Assembly (NCBI RefSeq): GCF_037325665.1
Contig: NC_090246.1
Span: 14,612,497 to 14,676,496, forward strand
DNA from: Littorina saxatilis
Lineage: Eukaryota; Mollusca; Gastropoda; Littorinimorpha; Littorinidae
Length of the DNA stretch: 64,000 nt
Direction: 5' to 3'
Part shown: piece by piece, positions 1 to 11,075 of the stretch
How the letters are laid out: every line of letters starts with the position of its first letter
Numbering within the stretch: the stretch's first letter is position 1
Notes under the pieces: model-generated
Told to the model about the DNA's origin: nothing
Databases searched by the model: none
Seen by the model: the letters and a program-made list of their open reading frames with translations, nothing else
Made by a program: the position numbers and the translations under genes

Positions 1-130
1 CCCTCCCTCCCCTCTCCCCCTCTCTCTCTCTCTCTCTCCCGCGAAGGTTTTTCTTTTTCTCAATTTTTGTTTTGTTACAGAGTAATAAAGGTCAATTTTC
101 TTGATGCATAACATTTAATGCTTCCATAAG

Positions 131-436
131 GCCTAAAAAAAAAATAGGTGTGGTTACGGTAACCCGACCTACCCTATTTTGGGGGCCGACCCTATAACTT
201 TTTATTACATTTGTTAAAAAAAAAACCCACAAAAAACAAGAAAACGAGTGCAGAAAACGCAATGAAAGCGAAAGAGCCCGAGTCGCACACTTATTTCCCT
301 GTCAAGTAGGTTTAATTTGTACACATTAGAAAAAAAAAGTTTAAAAAAAAAAAAGTGATTGCCTACCTTCCTACCCTATTTTTTGGGGCTATGTTACCGT
401 AACCACACCTATTTTTTTTTATTTTTTTTGCCTAAC
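131..436. mobile_element. MITE with about 25-bp inverted ends (AATAGGTGTGGTTACGGTAAC)
   Basis: The left end reads AATAGGTGTGGTTACGGTAA from 143 and the right end is its reverse complement ending near 413. Both are wrapped in A- or T-runs and a GCCTAA-like outer motif. The inner edges repeat ACCTACCCTATTTTGGGG in inverted form. No coding potential. Non-autonomous DNA transposon by structure; superfamily unknown. Confidence 0.7.
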
Positions 437-725
437 ATAACATAAAACAGGCACATATGCTTTGACTACACTTAAGATTCAAACAGATCCAGGCAAAGTA
501 CGACGTTAGTCCTATTTACACCTTTAATTTTTATCTTTCATTTTAATGTTCGGTTTTCTGAAAAGACAATGTAGCTGATTAATGAACAGATACAGCTACA
601 CCCAAAAAAACAGTCAAACAAACACAATGATTGCATAATCAGTTCGACCATATCCTTATCCTAAGTCCTCTCTTGTGCTAAATTTAGGCACAGTCACCAA
701 GGCATATGCTGGCTCAGAGACTTAC
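437..725. other. Intronic sequence, nothing recognised
   Basis: AT-rich intron of the SLC36-like gene downstream of exon 6. I see no exon here with both splice sites and an open frame, so the next exon is probably off the left edge. Confidence 0.5.
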
Positions 726-820
726 CTGCTGGTATAGAGGGACTCCTATGTGTTTCTCTTTGTCAGGGAGAAGAGGAGCGTTGTCTTCAGAGTCTGTGTC
801 CGTCTTACAACAAGCTCCAC
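726..820 (-). CDS. SLC36-like coding exon 6
   Basis: Acceptor atgtctacag, donor CAG|GTAAG. Encodes [20 protein letters not shown] and then [12 protein letters not shown]. An acidic loop followed by LL resembles an acidic dileucine sorting signal (E/D-x-x-x-L-L/I), which would suit a lysosomal or endosomal transporter; this is inference. Confidence 0.75.
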
Positions 821-2324
821 CTGTAGACATAAAGTTTCAGTCAGCAATGACGTGCAGTCCAATCAATGTATAAGCATGCTTTAAAACTGGACAACTAACA
901 GACTTGTTACCTCGCCGGCATCTTGCTTGCGAGATTCATCGAAGACTTTGAGATCAGTTCATTGTTTTTACCATAAGTGTTTGTCTGTCTGTTTGACCAC
1001 TGGGTCAACGTACTATAAATGTAACGTGTTTTTGTTGTTGTCAATAATGAAACGTTCCAATAACCTACAATTCTTGTTTTTTGATTCTAGACAACTAATA
1101 AATTAACGAACAGGCTGCCGACCAGCCACCTCTCAATAAAGGACGTCATGTTTTCCATCGTTCTGACTGATCTATACCGATTATGAAACGACATCTGCAG
1201 TGTCAGAACAATGTTACCATTCCTAAGGTTGTTCTCCCATCACTGGTACGAATCTAGCAGAATAGAGTGAAATCCTCCCACCACCCCCCCCCCCCGGCAA
1301 CCCCCCCCCCCTCCCTGATGTAGGACTCTTAATTTTTCAAGACCGTACTTTCTCACATTTTCTTTTTAATGACATCAGTAACTTGACTTAATTTTAGCAC
1401 TCCCTTTGGTTTTCTTAAGGACTTCATTTTCTCAGATTGGTTGCAGTATTACAAGTGCTAGGGGGGGGGGGGGGGGCGGTCTCAGTATTGTTTTGTCCAT
1501 TAACACTCACCATTACCAAGTAGCGCCGACTCCGCAATACGGACCACAGGGAACACCATAATCGGGAAAGTGAAGAGAACGCCAATGATGAAGCAAATAT
1601 TCATAACCACGCTGAGTCCAGAGCCTGCCGCAATGTTCATCGTGACCATCTGAGAGATGGCGTCCCCAAAAGAGAGATAACTCAGCATGCTCAAGACGAC
1701 GTGTAGTGCCGTCAGGAAGGCTATACCTCCGGCCAGAAATGAGGCGAAGTTGTGTCGGTTTCCATCCATGCTCCCCTCCACTGCCATTATCTGAAATAGT
1801 CCATGGAATTGTGCATTATTTCCCCCTGTGATTCTTTCCATCTGTAAACTGGAAGCGGTGTTTATTTTCGATAATCACCCAGCAACAACAAAAAGACCTA
1901 ATCAGCAATAAGCCCAATTCCTCGATAGCTCATGGGTTCAGAGCTACACTCCGTGGGCACTACTCTTAGCGACTGAAAAGTTCCCAAACCTCAAATGTAC
2001 GAAATATGCATCTCTTGAGTAGACAACACAAATAGACGCTGAAGCTCGCACTTTTCATGATCCGCCAACTTCGATCATTATTTTTAATATCCACTGAGAC
2101 TCGGCATGTCAGTAACCTCTATGTCTTTGCCTTGTAAATTTAGAAGACTAATAATGCATGAAAGGTTTTGAATTACCGTTCCTGCTCCCTCAAATGCGCT
2201 TGCTACAGTGCCAACAAAAAGCGGTAGACCTTCCAGTCGTGCCCATTGCCAGCTGTCAGACAATCGGAAACCTGCAACCAAATAGTCGCACAGTCATATA
2301 TGTTTTCAGTAACTCAAAAAAAGT

Positions 2325-2393
<69 letters not shown>

Positions 2394-2429
2394 CAGAGAG
2401 AGACAGAGAGAGAGAGAGAGAGACAGAGA

Positions 2430-2473
<44 letters not shown>

Positions 2474-5212
2474 CGGAGAGAGAGAGAGAGAGTACAAGAC
2501 AAGAGATGCATGTAAGCACCGGAACACAGAAAATCACAGTCGTGAGTACAATCAAAGTAAACAAAAAACTAAAAAAGAACAAAGTCAGCGAACCAACCAG
2601 CCAACCGACCAGTCAACTAACTTGCCAACCAACTTCAGCCAGAAAATACCATGCACAAAAACACCTACTTGCTATGACAGCAGCTATGATGATGAACGCT
2701 CCAGCCAGCAAGGCAAGATTCCCAATAGCACTGACGACTCCAAACCCACGCAGTTTCCGTGGCAACACCAGCACCAGAAACACTGCCACTGGGAACAACA
2801 CCATCAGACGTAAATCAGGAGCATTTGTCCACGTTTCTGTCCATGAGGGTTCTTCCACTGCCGTAGGATCAGAAAACTCCTCTTCCATTGACCTAAGAAT
2901 GGCTGTTGCTGCAAATGCAGGGAAGTTCTGAATGTTTAACGTTTGAGAAGATTTGGCGGGAAGAGTGTTTGTGGAGGTTGGATCTTCAGGACGAAAATAT
3001 GGGGCCGCTGAAGTTTGCACAGAATTACTGAGAGTGGCTGCTACAGTGGAAGGATTTATGGAAACAAAAGATGAAGTAGTGGATGACGAAGAGTCGGCTT
3101 CTGTTGAAGCCAGAACAGCTGTTGTTTCTGCAGAACTGGTGGGAAGATTGGCTGAAAATGTGCCTTCACTTGAAGTGAAAGCGGCTATGGACTCGTCACT
3201 GACATTTCCAGAAGCTGGGGTTGTATTAGCAGAAGTTGGATCGTTTGTTGTTTTTGGGATCCTATTTGAAGAACCTGCAATAACTGAGGTAGAGGTTGAA
3301 CGTTTTTCAGTTTGTGAGGTGGAAGTAGAGAAGTGTGCGCCCTGAGAAGTAGAAATCTGGTGAGCGAGCAGAGTGGTTATCAGATCCGACACCCCTGGGC
3401 TTGTGAACTCGTGAGGGTTGGAGTTGGTGTTGGTCATAACTTCAGCTTTTGACAGAGTAGCTGTTGTAACGGTCTCAATATTTCCAACATCCATGCCGCG
3501 GAATGTCCTGGATTTGTTCAGCTGAGAAATCTCCCATGCTTTCCACGGCAAGTCCGGAAGATGGCGGCAGTCAGGGGAAGCAACTGTGGTGCTGTTGTGA
3601 AGCTGCACGGTGCAATTATAGACCGGAAAGAAGGTCATCAAGGCGTTGGCGGTGAAGACGGCATAGTTGAGACAAAACCCAACCTGCGTGATAACGATCA
3701 GAACGTTGGTCACCATCAGCCCCCACTTGCCCAAACACATGTGAGCAACGTCTCCATACACCATACTCTTCACCAACCGTCTCTTGACCGCCACTGACCG
3801 TCCAGGCTGTCCTGACGTTGCCCAGTCACTGACCAGATGATCAGTGTGCAGCGTGGAGCACGACTCGCTGTGACGGAGATGTCCATTTCTGTGAGCTCTG
3901 CTGGCATAGTTGGTGGGATGTCGCAGCAGGTGTGTGACGTGTTGGATGGCGTGGTACTTGCACTTCACGAGAAGCTGGCAGCAGTGGGCTGTCAACACCG
4001 CGATGAGAACCAGTCCGGCGACGCCTAGCTGTTCACAGAAATATAGAAGAGAGTAAGCACATATACGGCTTCTCTCATGTTACATGTAAAGTGGCCCCTC
4101 CCCCCTTTTTTTTGCACAACCTTGGGGGTAGGGGGGATTCTACTGTTCATGGGCTGAAACTCCCACGGCTTTTACATGTATGAGCGTTTTTACCCCGTCA
4201 TTTAGGTACCCATACGCCGCTTTCGGGGGGTATTTTCATGTTTCTATAACCCACAGAACCCTGACATGGATTACAGGATCTTTTCCGTGAGCACGGCTTG
4301 GTCGTGTGCTTGCGTGTACACTGACGCGAAGGGGCATAAGGCACTAGCAGGTCTGACCTGGGAGCTCGAATAAATCTCTACTCTTAACCCACCAGGTGCG
4401 GCCGGGATTCTAACACACGACCTTCCGTTTGAGAGACGGGCGTCTTATCCACTATAGGCCCGTCAATAAGCATTGAAATGAACAAGCGACAGTAATCCTT
4501 TGAACTCATCTTTAATACTCTGGGGTTTTGTTCTTAAAGGGAGACACAAACATGGTAAGAATGACATTCATGCTTCGTCTCTCCTTCTACACCCATGACC
4601 TAAACAGAGGGACAGTCCGACAGAAAGAGACAGATTTAAAGACTAACAAACATACAAGCAAAAAACTAAATAAATCAACTCACAGCAAGACCGCTCTGGC
4701 CAAAGGCAAAGGGAATGGAGATGAAGTTGGAGCCAACAAAAGCCTTCAAGACATTGGCAAAGTCACTGATGTAGACAGAAAGGCCTGGCCGCCTGAAACA
4801 AATTACAGTGATGCCAAACTTAGAACACATCTGGTAGAAAATTACCACTATTCACACTGTGACACACACACACACACATATATATATAGACGCACGCACA
4901 CGCACATACTCACTCACACACACATGCATGCATACACACACACACACTCGCACGCACACATACATACACAGACGCACGCACATGCACGCACGCACATACT
5001 CACTCACACACACATGCATGCACGCACACACACATGCATGTACGCACACACGTACACACACACACTTAGCACTTTAACAATCAGTAAATGATGTCACTTT
5101 AGACTGTTCTCTGGCATCAACGAATAAATAATCATTGACAAAGATCAGCAAACAGAAAGGTAACTTACCGATATCGGTCAGAGGAAGACTCAATCAGTAT
5201 ACTTTGAGACAT
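726..5212 (-). CDS. SLC36-type amino-acid transporter, six coding exons, 3' end outside window
   Basis: Predicted multi-pass amino-acid/auxin-permease family transporter, closest by eye to SLC36 (proton-coupled, often lysosomal). Exons in transcript order: 5212-5169, 4792-4684, 4028-2669, 2271-2177, 1841-1511, 820-726. They add up to 2034 bp (678 codons) with matching phases, and each has GT-AG borders. The start is ATG at 5212 (MSQSILIES). Seen features: TM1 motif [11 protein letters not shown] at about residues 26-36, TM2 [17 protein letters not shown], a 75-residue cytoplasmic loop, a TM3 block [18 protein letters not shown] at about 152-170, then a roughly 265-residue Ser/Thr/Asn-rich loop (about 189-456) and four or more further hydrophobic segments including [13 protein letters not shown], which resembles the SLC36 FAFEGVGVVLP segment. 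Family members are usually about 450-500 residues; the excess is the loop. The last exon here is hydrophilic ([16 protein letters not shown]), and the remaining membrane segments must lie left of the window. Substrate and membrane are not readable from sequence. Confidence 0.85.
1316..1490. repeat. Degenerate copy of the TTTTAAGAC hairpin element, ending in a G-run
   Basis: Diverged copy of the dispersed element described at 63404: the phrases caagaccgtactttctcac, ttaagga and tttctcagat are in the expected order. It ends in a 17-base G-run (about 1461-1478), and a set of C-runs lies just before (1284-1312). Intronic in the SLC36-like gene. Confidence 0.45.
1511..1841 (-). CDS. SLC36-like coding exon 5
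   Basis: Acceptor cagtttacag, donor AATG|GTGAGT. Encodes an amphipathic start ([19 protein letters not shown]) and two hydrophobic stretches, [20 protein letters not shown] and [20 protein letters not shown], as in the later helices of amino-acid permeases. Phase 0 in, phase 1 out. Confidence 0.85.
2177..2271 (-). CDS. SLC36-like coding exon 4
   Basis: Acceptor ggttgcag, donor ACG|GTAATT. Encodes [19 protein letters not shown] then [13 protein letters not shown]. The FEG motif is typical of the SLC36 group. Phase 1 in, phase 0 out. A long GA microsatellite (2333-2500) sits in the intron just 60 bp upstream of this exon. Confidence 0.85.
2330..2500. repeat. GA microsatellite with interruptions
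   Basis: (GA)n with scattered ACAGAG and ACTC interruptions, inside the SLC36-like intron between exons 3 and 4. The open frames of Arg-Glu or Leu-Ser repeats here are by-products of the dinucleotide repeat. Confidence 0.95.
2669..4028 (-). CDS. SLC36-like coding exon 3 (TM2, TM3, giant Ser/Thr loop, TM4-5)
   Basis: A single 1360-bp exon. It opens [17 protein letters not shown], passes a His/Arg-rich loop, then [13 protein letters not shown] and a long hydrophobic pair, then about 265 residues rich in Ser, Thr, Ala and Asn with many N-x-S/T sequons, then [18 protein letters not shown] and a last helix ending IIIAAVIA. Donor CAA|GTAGGT. The insertion lies where SLC36 proteins have the extracellular or lumenal loop between TM3 and TM4, so it is probably glycosylated (inference). 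Confidence 0.85.
4142..4466 (-). mobile_element. SINE family A, minus-strand copy
   Basis: Read on the minus strand it begins with a tRNA-like head (GACGGGCCTATAGTGGATAA, B-box-like ggtcgtgtgttagaatcc), then the family body (cctggtgggttaagag, tacacgcaagcaca, gatcctgtaatccatgtca) and ends gggagtttcagcccatgaac. More diverged than the copies at 19.7 and 22.4 kb, so probably older. Lies in SLC36-like intron 2. Confidence 0.85.
4684..4792 (-). CDS. SLC36-like coding exon 2 (TM1)
   Basis: Acceptor ttgtttcag, donor GCT|GTGAGT. It encodes [19 protein letters not shown] followed by [18 protein letters not shown], the conserved first unwound transmembrane helix of amino-acid permeases. Starts in phase 2, ends in phase 0, matching both neighbours. 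Confidence 0.85.
4862..5065. repeat. CA/CG-rich microsatellite
   Basis: (CA)n with a tatatata core and repeated gcacgcaca and catgcatg segments, including a roughly 75-bp internal duplication (actcactcacacacacatgc occurs twice). Lies in SLC36-like intron 1. Confidence 0.9.
5169..5212 (-). CDS. SLC36-like coding exon 1
   Basis: ATG at 5212-5210 opens a 14-codon N-terminus ([14 protein letters not shown]) and ends with two bases of a split Arg codon before a strong donor GTAAGT. The short hydrophilic N-terminus before TM1 fits the family. A cag just upstream (about 5220) could make this a second, partly noncoding exon. Confidence 0.65.
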
Positions 5213-5814
5213 CTTTCATCTGAAGTCAAACGTTACACATGTGGTGTTATCCTTTTTAGATCAAAGATTATCAATGGTACGGTGTTTTTTTCATTCAACT
5301 GGTTCTACTGTTAATGTTTCGTGCAAAAAAAGCAATTGCTTTAAAAATTAAAGTCTGTTCACACGCTATAAAATGTGTTTGATAATACCACTCTTTGAAG
5401 TCAGTTTGTGAAGAACCTCTTTCTTTTTGATTTTTGTTTACTCATTGGTATATTTTCCATCCACTTTTTTAGAAACTAAAACTGTTCTCATAACACTGAT
5501 ATTTTATTCAGATATAAAAGTAGGGTGTTACGTATTACATTCAGCTCGTTAGGATTTGCTGAATCATTTCTGGATTTGACCAGTACGGAGGAGCCGAGAT
5601 CTTGACTGGTCTTTAACCCTTTCACTAGCAATAAATCTTGTTCATTTAAATAAATTGAATAAAGAGGTCTTTTAAGTTCAAAAGTTACTTGAGTCACCCT
5701 TCTAGGTATATAAAAAAGACAGAATATATAGAGCTTTGCGGTCTACTAAACAGCGAAACATACACATACAATGAAACAGGTATCATCATTTTACGTACAT
5801 TCTACAAAACAATA
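5213..5814. other. Upstream region of the SLC36-like gene
   Basis: AT-rich. Expected to hold the 5' UTR and promoter of the minus-strand transporter gene. No clear TATA or initiator motif stands out and no repeat was recognised. Confidence 0.4.
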
Positions 5815-5816
5815 AG

Positions 5817-5925
5817 AACCATAGTGCTCTAAATATAGATTTACTGTGCAACTAGAGAAAGTGAGAAAGAACCATAGTGCTCTAAATATAGATTTACTGT
5901 GCAACTAGAGAAAGTGAGAAAGAAC
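5817..5925. repeat. 53-bp tandem duplication
   Basis: The segment starting accatagtgctctaaatata appears twice, 53 bp apart, essentially identical. It directly borders the 27-bp minisatellite. Confidence 0.9.
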
Positions 5926-5951
5926 CAATCTCCTGGCACCTGAGAGAATAA

Positions 5952-7550
5952 CAAGCATTGAAATAAACAAGTGACTTGGAAACATTGAAATAAACAAGTG
6001 ACTTGGAAACATTGAAATAAACAAGTGACTTGGAAACATTGAAATAAACACGTGACTTGGAAACATTGAAATAAACAAGTGACTTGGAAACATTGAAATA
6101 AACAAGTGACTTGGAAACATTGAAATAAACAAGTGACTTGGAAACATTGAAATAAACAAGTGACTTGGAAACATTGAAATAAACAAGTGACTTGGAAACA
6201 TTGAAATAAACAAGTGACTTGGAAACATTGAAATAAACAAGTGACTTGGAAACATTGAAATAAACAAGTGACTTGGAAACATTGAAATAAACAAGTGACT
6301 TGGAAACATTGAAATAAACAAGTGACTTGGAAACATTGAAATAAACAAGTGACTTGGAAACATTGAAATAAACAAGTGACTTGGAAACATTGAAATAAAC
6401 AAGTGACTTGGAAACATTGAAATAAACAAGTGACTTGGAAACATTGAAATAAACAAGTGACTTGGAAACATTGAAATAAACAAGTGACTTGGAAACATTG
6501 AAATAAACAAGTGACTTGGAAACATTGAAATAAACAAGTGACTTGGAAACATTGAAATAAACAAGTGACTTGGAAACATTGAAATAAACAAGTGACTTGG
6601 AAACATTGAAATAAACAAGTGACTTGGAAACATTGAAATAAACAAGTGACTTGGAAACATTGAAATAAACAAGTGGCTTGCAAACATTGAAATAAACAAG
6701 TGACTTGGAAACATTGAAATAAACACGTGACTTGGAAACATTGAAATAAACAAGTGACTTGGAAACATTGAAATAAACAAGTGACTTGGAAACATTGAAA
6801 TAAACAAGTGACTTGGAAACATTGAAATAAACAAGTGACTTGGAAACATTGAAATAAACAAGTGACTTGGAAACATTGAAATAAACAAGTGACTTGGAAA
6901 CATTGAAATAAACAAGTGACTTGGAAACATTGAAATAAACAAGTGACTTGGAAACATTGAAATAAACAAGTGACTTGGAAACATTGAAATAAACAAGTGA
7001 CTTGGAAACATTGAAATAAACAAGTGACTTGGAAACATTGAAATAAACAAGTGACTTGGAAACATTGAAATAAACAAGTGACTTGGAAACATTGAAATAA
7101 ACAAGTGACTTGGAAACATTGAAATAAACAAGTGACTTGGAAACATTGAAATAAACAAGTGACTTGGAAACATTGAAATAAACAAGTGACTTGGAAACAT
7201 TGAAATAAACAAGTGACTTGGAAACATTGAAATAAACAAGTGACTTGGAAACATTGAAATAAACAAGTGACTTGGAAACATTGAAATAAACCAGTGACTT
7301 GGAAACATTAAAATAAACAAGTGACTTGGAAACATTGAAATAAACAAGTGACTTGCAAACATTGAAATAAACAAGTGACTTGGAAACATTGAAATAAACA
7401 AGTGGCTTGCAAACATTGAAATAAACAAGTGACTTGGAAACATTGAAATAAACAAGTGACTTGGAAACATTGAAATAAACAAGTGACTTGGAAACATTGA
7501 AATAAACAAGTGACTTGGAAACATTGAAATAAACAAGTGACTTGGAAACA
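5952..7550. repeat. 27-bp minisatellite, about 59 near-identical units
   Basis: Unit acttggaaacattgaaataa plus acaagtg (27 bp). Almost all units are identical over 1.6 kb; rare variants are AAACACGTG, AAACCAGTG and GTGGCTTGCAA. Because 27 is divisible by 3, open frames up to 548 codons run through the minus strand; they are not genes. Such uniformity implies recent expansion or ongoing homogenisation. Confidence 0.97.
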
Positions 7551-7857
7551 CCCTTTTAAAGACCTAAACGACGGGCGAAGTGGCGCAGTGGTAAGACGTC
7601 GGCCTCCTAATCGGGAGGTCGGGAGTTTTGTGTGGGGAACCCAAATGGGCAAACGAGCTCACACGTTACCATAATTTCTGGAACGCTGAAGAAGAAGAAG
7701 ACCTAAACAAATCTGAGAAAAGCAGACCTTAAAAAGGAGGGAGTCTGAAAATGGGGGCAAATTCACAGAGGTTATGAATGGGAAGTCTGAGAAATCAGGT
7801 CCTTGAAAGGGAGGGAGTCTTGAATTGGGGGGTCTGAAAAGGGGGGTTCCATTGTAT
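7551..7857. mobile_element. TTTTAAGAC hairpin element split by a SINE
   Basis: Begins cccttttaaagacctaaac straight after the minisatellite, is interrupted by a SINE A copy (7570-7700), resumes acctaaacaaatctgagaaa and ends ggggggttccattgta. The far end matches the other copies' terminal motif, inverted. Confidence 0.75.
7570..7700 (+). mobile_element. Short SINE A variant (head plus alternative tail)
   Basis: Head gcgcagtggtaagacgtcgg, then directly an alternative tail (cccaaatgggcaaacgagct ... ggaacgctgaagaagaagaag), skipping the family body. Target-site duplication GACCTAAAC on both sides. Same tail as the copy at 10462. Confidence 0.8.
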
Positions 7858-8440
7858 TTATACACACAAGATGAAATCTAAACTTTTATCCGCACTCTTA
7901 CCTTTTCTTCTTAATCCCCGGCAAGGAGGGGGTTAAAGCCTCAGTGTCCACAACAGAAACTTTCCATCAGGTGAGATTGTTCCTACCTTGGTACTTACTG
8001 TGTCACATAGCACCACGTGGTTGATCACACTAAAAGGGTAACATTTCAACAGAGTAGATGTATTTAGCATATGGTCACGCATAATTGCCTCCTCATAGTA
8101 GTTTTCCATTATCACTAAAGCTATTTTAAGCCTTGACCGTGTAACATAAAATCTGGTTTATACAGCTTTCATTTTGCGTTTTCCATTTCCTCCAAAACCT
8201 TTCAACGTAAGGGCAATGTTATGAAACCATAAAAGGAAATATTTAGAATATGTACTGGTGAGGCACCAAAAGTAAGACAGCCGAACAGAGCATGGATTTT
8301 TTTAATGATTTCTTGAGAATTCAAAGTTTAAAAATCTGTTCTGCTTTTGTGGTGTTTTTGTTTTTGTTCTGAATGTAATTGTTGTTGTTGATGGGTTTCC
8401 TTCTACAGTTCAGACAACTTCTGGAGTAAATTGTGTGCAT
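7858..8440. other. Intergenic, nothing recognised
   Basis: AT-rich, no open frame or repeat that I can name. At 8108-8185 the words ttttaagccttgaccgtg and cagctttcattttgcg recall the fragment near 36700, possibly an old MITE end. Confidence 0.35.
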
Positions 8441-8445
8441 TGCTT

Positions 8446-8476
<31 letters not shown>

Positions 8477-8726
8477 GTCTGTGTGTGTGCGTGCGTGTGT
8501 GTGTGTGTTTGTGTGAACTTAGTTTTTGACAGTGTCTTTTTAATTGAGATTGCTTACTTATGTACTTAGAAAGAAAAAGGAAAATGACCTGTGTGTGTGT
8601 GTGCATAAGTGCGTGCATCTTGTGTGTGTGTGTTGCCATGTGTGTGTGTGCATAAGTGCGTGCATCTTGTGTGTGTGTGTGTTGCCATGTGTGTGTGTGT
8701 GTGTGTGCGTGTGTGTGTGCTTAACT
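8441..8726. repeat. GT microsatellite with a 45-bp higher-order unit
   Basis: (GT)n at 8441-8513 and again 8590-8726. In the second block gcataagtgcgtgcatcttg occurs twice about 42-45 bp apart, a higher-order repeat. Confidence 0.9.
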
Positions 8727-9151
8727 GGTTCGGTTGCTTTGCAATGATCATTGAAACACAGCGATGCAATGAAATACAAGGCTGTATTGTTTTCAGCACT
8801 GTGCATGGCAGCTTTGTGTGCGTGTTTCCATTTTCCAACATTTTCACCTTAGTAAAGGAATCATATGTACTTCAATGGTATTGTGTAACATGGCAACAGT
8901 TCTTTCCACAGGCAATTGACAAGAGGTGGGCGGGGGCCTGTGGGTTGGATGACATGCTCTTAAGACTACTATTATAACTGTAGTATGAGTAGAGCTTCCG
9001 CCACCCTAACCATGTGACGTCCAAAACACATGCCCCGCCCACCTTGTGTTGAGTGCCTGTGGTTCTTTCTATCTGCAGTAATAGCAATAGGTCACATGTT
9101 TCATATTTGTAACCTCCACAACAAAAAGCCAGAGAAGAAAAGTCTGTGAGA

Positions 9152-9175
9152 TGTTTTTTTTAATGTTTATTGAAG
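9152..9175 (-). terminator. Probable polyadenylation site of a minus-strand transcript
   Basis: Minus strand reads cacttcaataaacattaaa: a canonical AATAAA (plus-strand 9166-9171) followed 6 bases later by an A-tract. The sequence upstream on that strand (9175-9700) is non-repetitive and AT-rich as in 3' UTRs. The nearest minus-strand stop codon known to me is TBC1D16 at 21405, so this may end a very long 3' UTR or a separate unrecognised transcript. Confidence 0.45.
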
Positions 9176-10050
9176 TGAATCAACAATGCCCAACACATCA
9201 CAATGGACAAATCAACACCATATATTTCTTTCTTTCACATAATAAGGTTAACCTGAGAGGTAAAACTCACCAAAATTGGCTAACCAGGAATGAAATCATC
9301 ATACATACAATGGACAAAGTTCTGGTGAGAGAGTAGGTATCCATACCATTGACTCAGGACCAATACTAATTCACACAAATGTCTACAATCCTATGTTCAC
9401 ACAAAAAATAAAACATGAGCGATAAAAAGGAGCATCTGTTTTGAATACAAAACCACTACAGGCTAGAGTAAAATTAATATACAAAAAGAGACGTGTCACA
9501 CAACTCCATAAACTTGGGTAATATTTTTGCTGTTAAAACGTTTCATTGCACATTGTCACTGATAATGCATGATGAATAATGGCAAGATTTGAATGACGAC
9601 TCTTTGCTAATGACTTTGTCTGTCGTGACTTGCCATCATCCTGATTGAATAAAGCTTTCCGTTTCAATGCCAGTGATATTCTGTAAATATAAAAAATAAA
9701 AATAAATCATAATCACTACAAATATCCTTTTGGTCCAGCTACACTAAAACCATGTTTTCCTCTTCAAAAAGGGAACTACATGTACTAACTGCACAGAACA
9801 CCCTAATCAGTGTTATACTAATAAAATACATTATTATTCTTTCATTCATTTTCATTATTAGCAATCACAGAAAAATCCATCATTCAAACCTCCTTTGAGC
9901 AAAATATTTGCTACAAGCCCATCTTTAAAATGTGTAGCAAGGACAAATAACAGAAAAAAAGAAGAAAAAAAAAACCCCATTCTCTTTTGCAAAGTAATTG
10001 GCAGTTTTCTTTCATACCTCTTTTCTTATATATCATATCTGTACAGTTAA
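9176..10050. other. AT-rich unique sequence, possible distal 3' UTR
   Basis: No coding frame and no recognised repeat. It lies just upstream, on the minus strand, of the candidate polyadenylation signal. Confidence 0.35.
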
Positions 10051-10056
10051 TTTTTA

Positions 10057-10282
10057 CCCACCATTTTAAGACTACCATTTTAAGACTACCATTTTAAGAC
10101 TACCGTTTTAAGACTACCGTTTTAAGACTACCATTTTAAGACTACCGTTTTAAGACTACCGTTTTAAGACTACCATTTTAAGACTACCATTTTAAGACTA
10201 CCATTTTAAGACAACCATTTTAAGACTACCATTTTAAGACTACCATTTTAAGACTACCATTTTAAGACTACCATTTTAAGAC
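10057..10282. repeat. 15-bp tandem repeat (TTTTAAGACTACCAT), about 15 units
   Basis: Regular 15-bp units with C/T variants (ACCAT or ACCGT). The shared TTTTAAGAC core is the same as in the dispersed hairpin element and is followed by element sequence (10283-10415), so the array probably grew out of that element. Confidence 0.95.
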
Positions 10283-10420
10283 TTTTCTCTCTCCCCTCAT
10301 CCCCCTTTCAAGACCTTGCTTTCTCAGATTTTCTGTTCATAACCTCAGTAAGTTTACCTCCATTTCTAGACTCAGTTCAGACCCGATTTCTGATATGTTA
10401 GGTCTTAAAATGGTACAGTA
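10283..10420. mobile_element. TTTTAAGAC hairpin element, partial
   Basis: Carries the internal phrases tttcaagaccttgctttctc, ttctgttcataacctcagta and aggtcttaaaatggtacagta. One terminus is replaced by the 15-bp array. Confidence 0.6.
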
Positions 10421-10461
10421 TTAGTTTCTTGTAAACTTTCTTGAAGTTTCATTTGACCTTT

Positions 10462-10825
10462 CTTCTTCTTCTTCTTCAGCGTTCCAGAATGGTCTGGTTA
10501 CGCGTGAGCTCGTTTGCCCGTTTGGGTTCCCCGCACTATACTCTGAGAGCATAGTCAGCTTCACTCCGCTTTCGTTGAGTAGGCATGCTGGGTATTTTCG
10601 TGTTTCCATAACCCACCGAACTCTGACATGGATTACAGGATCTTTTCCAGTGCACTTGGTCTTGAGCTTGCGTGTACACACGAAGGGGGTTAAGTCACAA
10701 GCAGGTCTGCATAAGTTGACCTGGGAGATCGGAAAAATCTCCACTCTTAACCCACCAGGCGGCAGCGACTGGGATTCGAACTCACGACCTCCCGATTAGG
10801 AGGCTGACGTCTGTGCCCGTCATTT
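10462..10825 (-). mobile_element. SINE family A, long-tail variant, minus strand
   Basis: Minus-strand reading: head cctcctaatcgggaggtcgt with B box gagttcgaatccc, full body, then instead of the usual end an extra tail (ctgactatgctctcagagta ... ggaacgctgaagaagaag). Shows that the tail at 7570 derives from this longer variant by internal deletion. Confidence 0.85.
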
Positions 10826-11075
10826 GACCTTTCAAACCTTAGTCAGCTACTATTACATGAACTTAATGGTACATCAAAAGTGCAAACCGATCTTAATTCG
10901 TTTAGTCAGTGGAGCGATTTTCAAAATCTCATTAGTTATTCACAGTATAGAATTCAACTGGCTGAAAGTCATGCATGGGGACATTAGTCTGTCTCTGACC
11001 TCGTCATTACTTATGCAGTCACACACAGACTGTAATGAAACTAGGGCATAGGTCTGACCTACATAAAGTCTGATG

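Noticed and set aside
2953-3345. Plus-strand frame of 130 codons over the transporter loop
   Set aside because: Antisense of the Ser/Thr-rich exon of the SLC36-like gene.
5952-7550. CRISPR-like repeat array
   Set aside because: Units are contiguous with no unique spacers, and the genome is animal.
5905-7551. 548-codon minus-strand open frame of MFPSHLFIS-type repeats
   Set aside because: A by-product of a 27-bp tandem repeat whose length is divisible by three; other frames are open too and there is no gene-like context.
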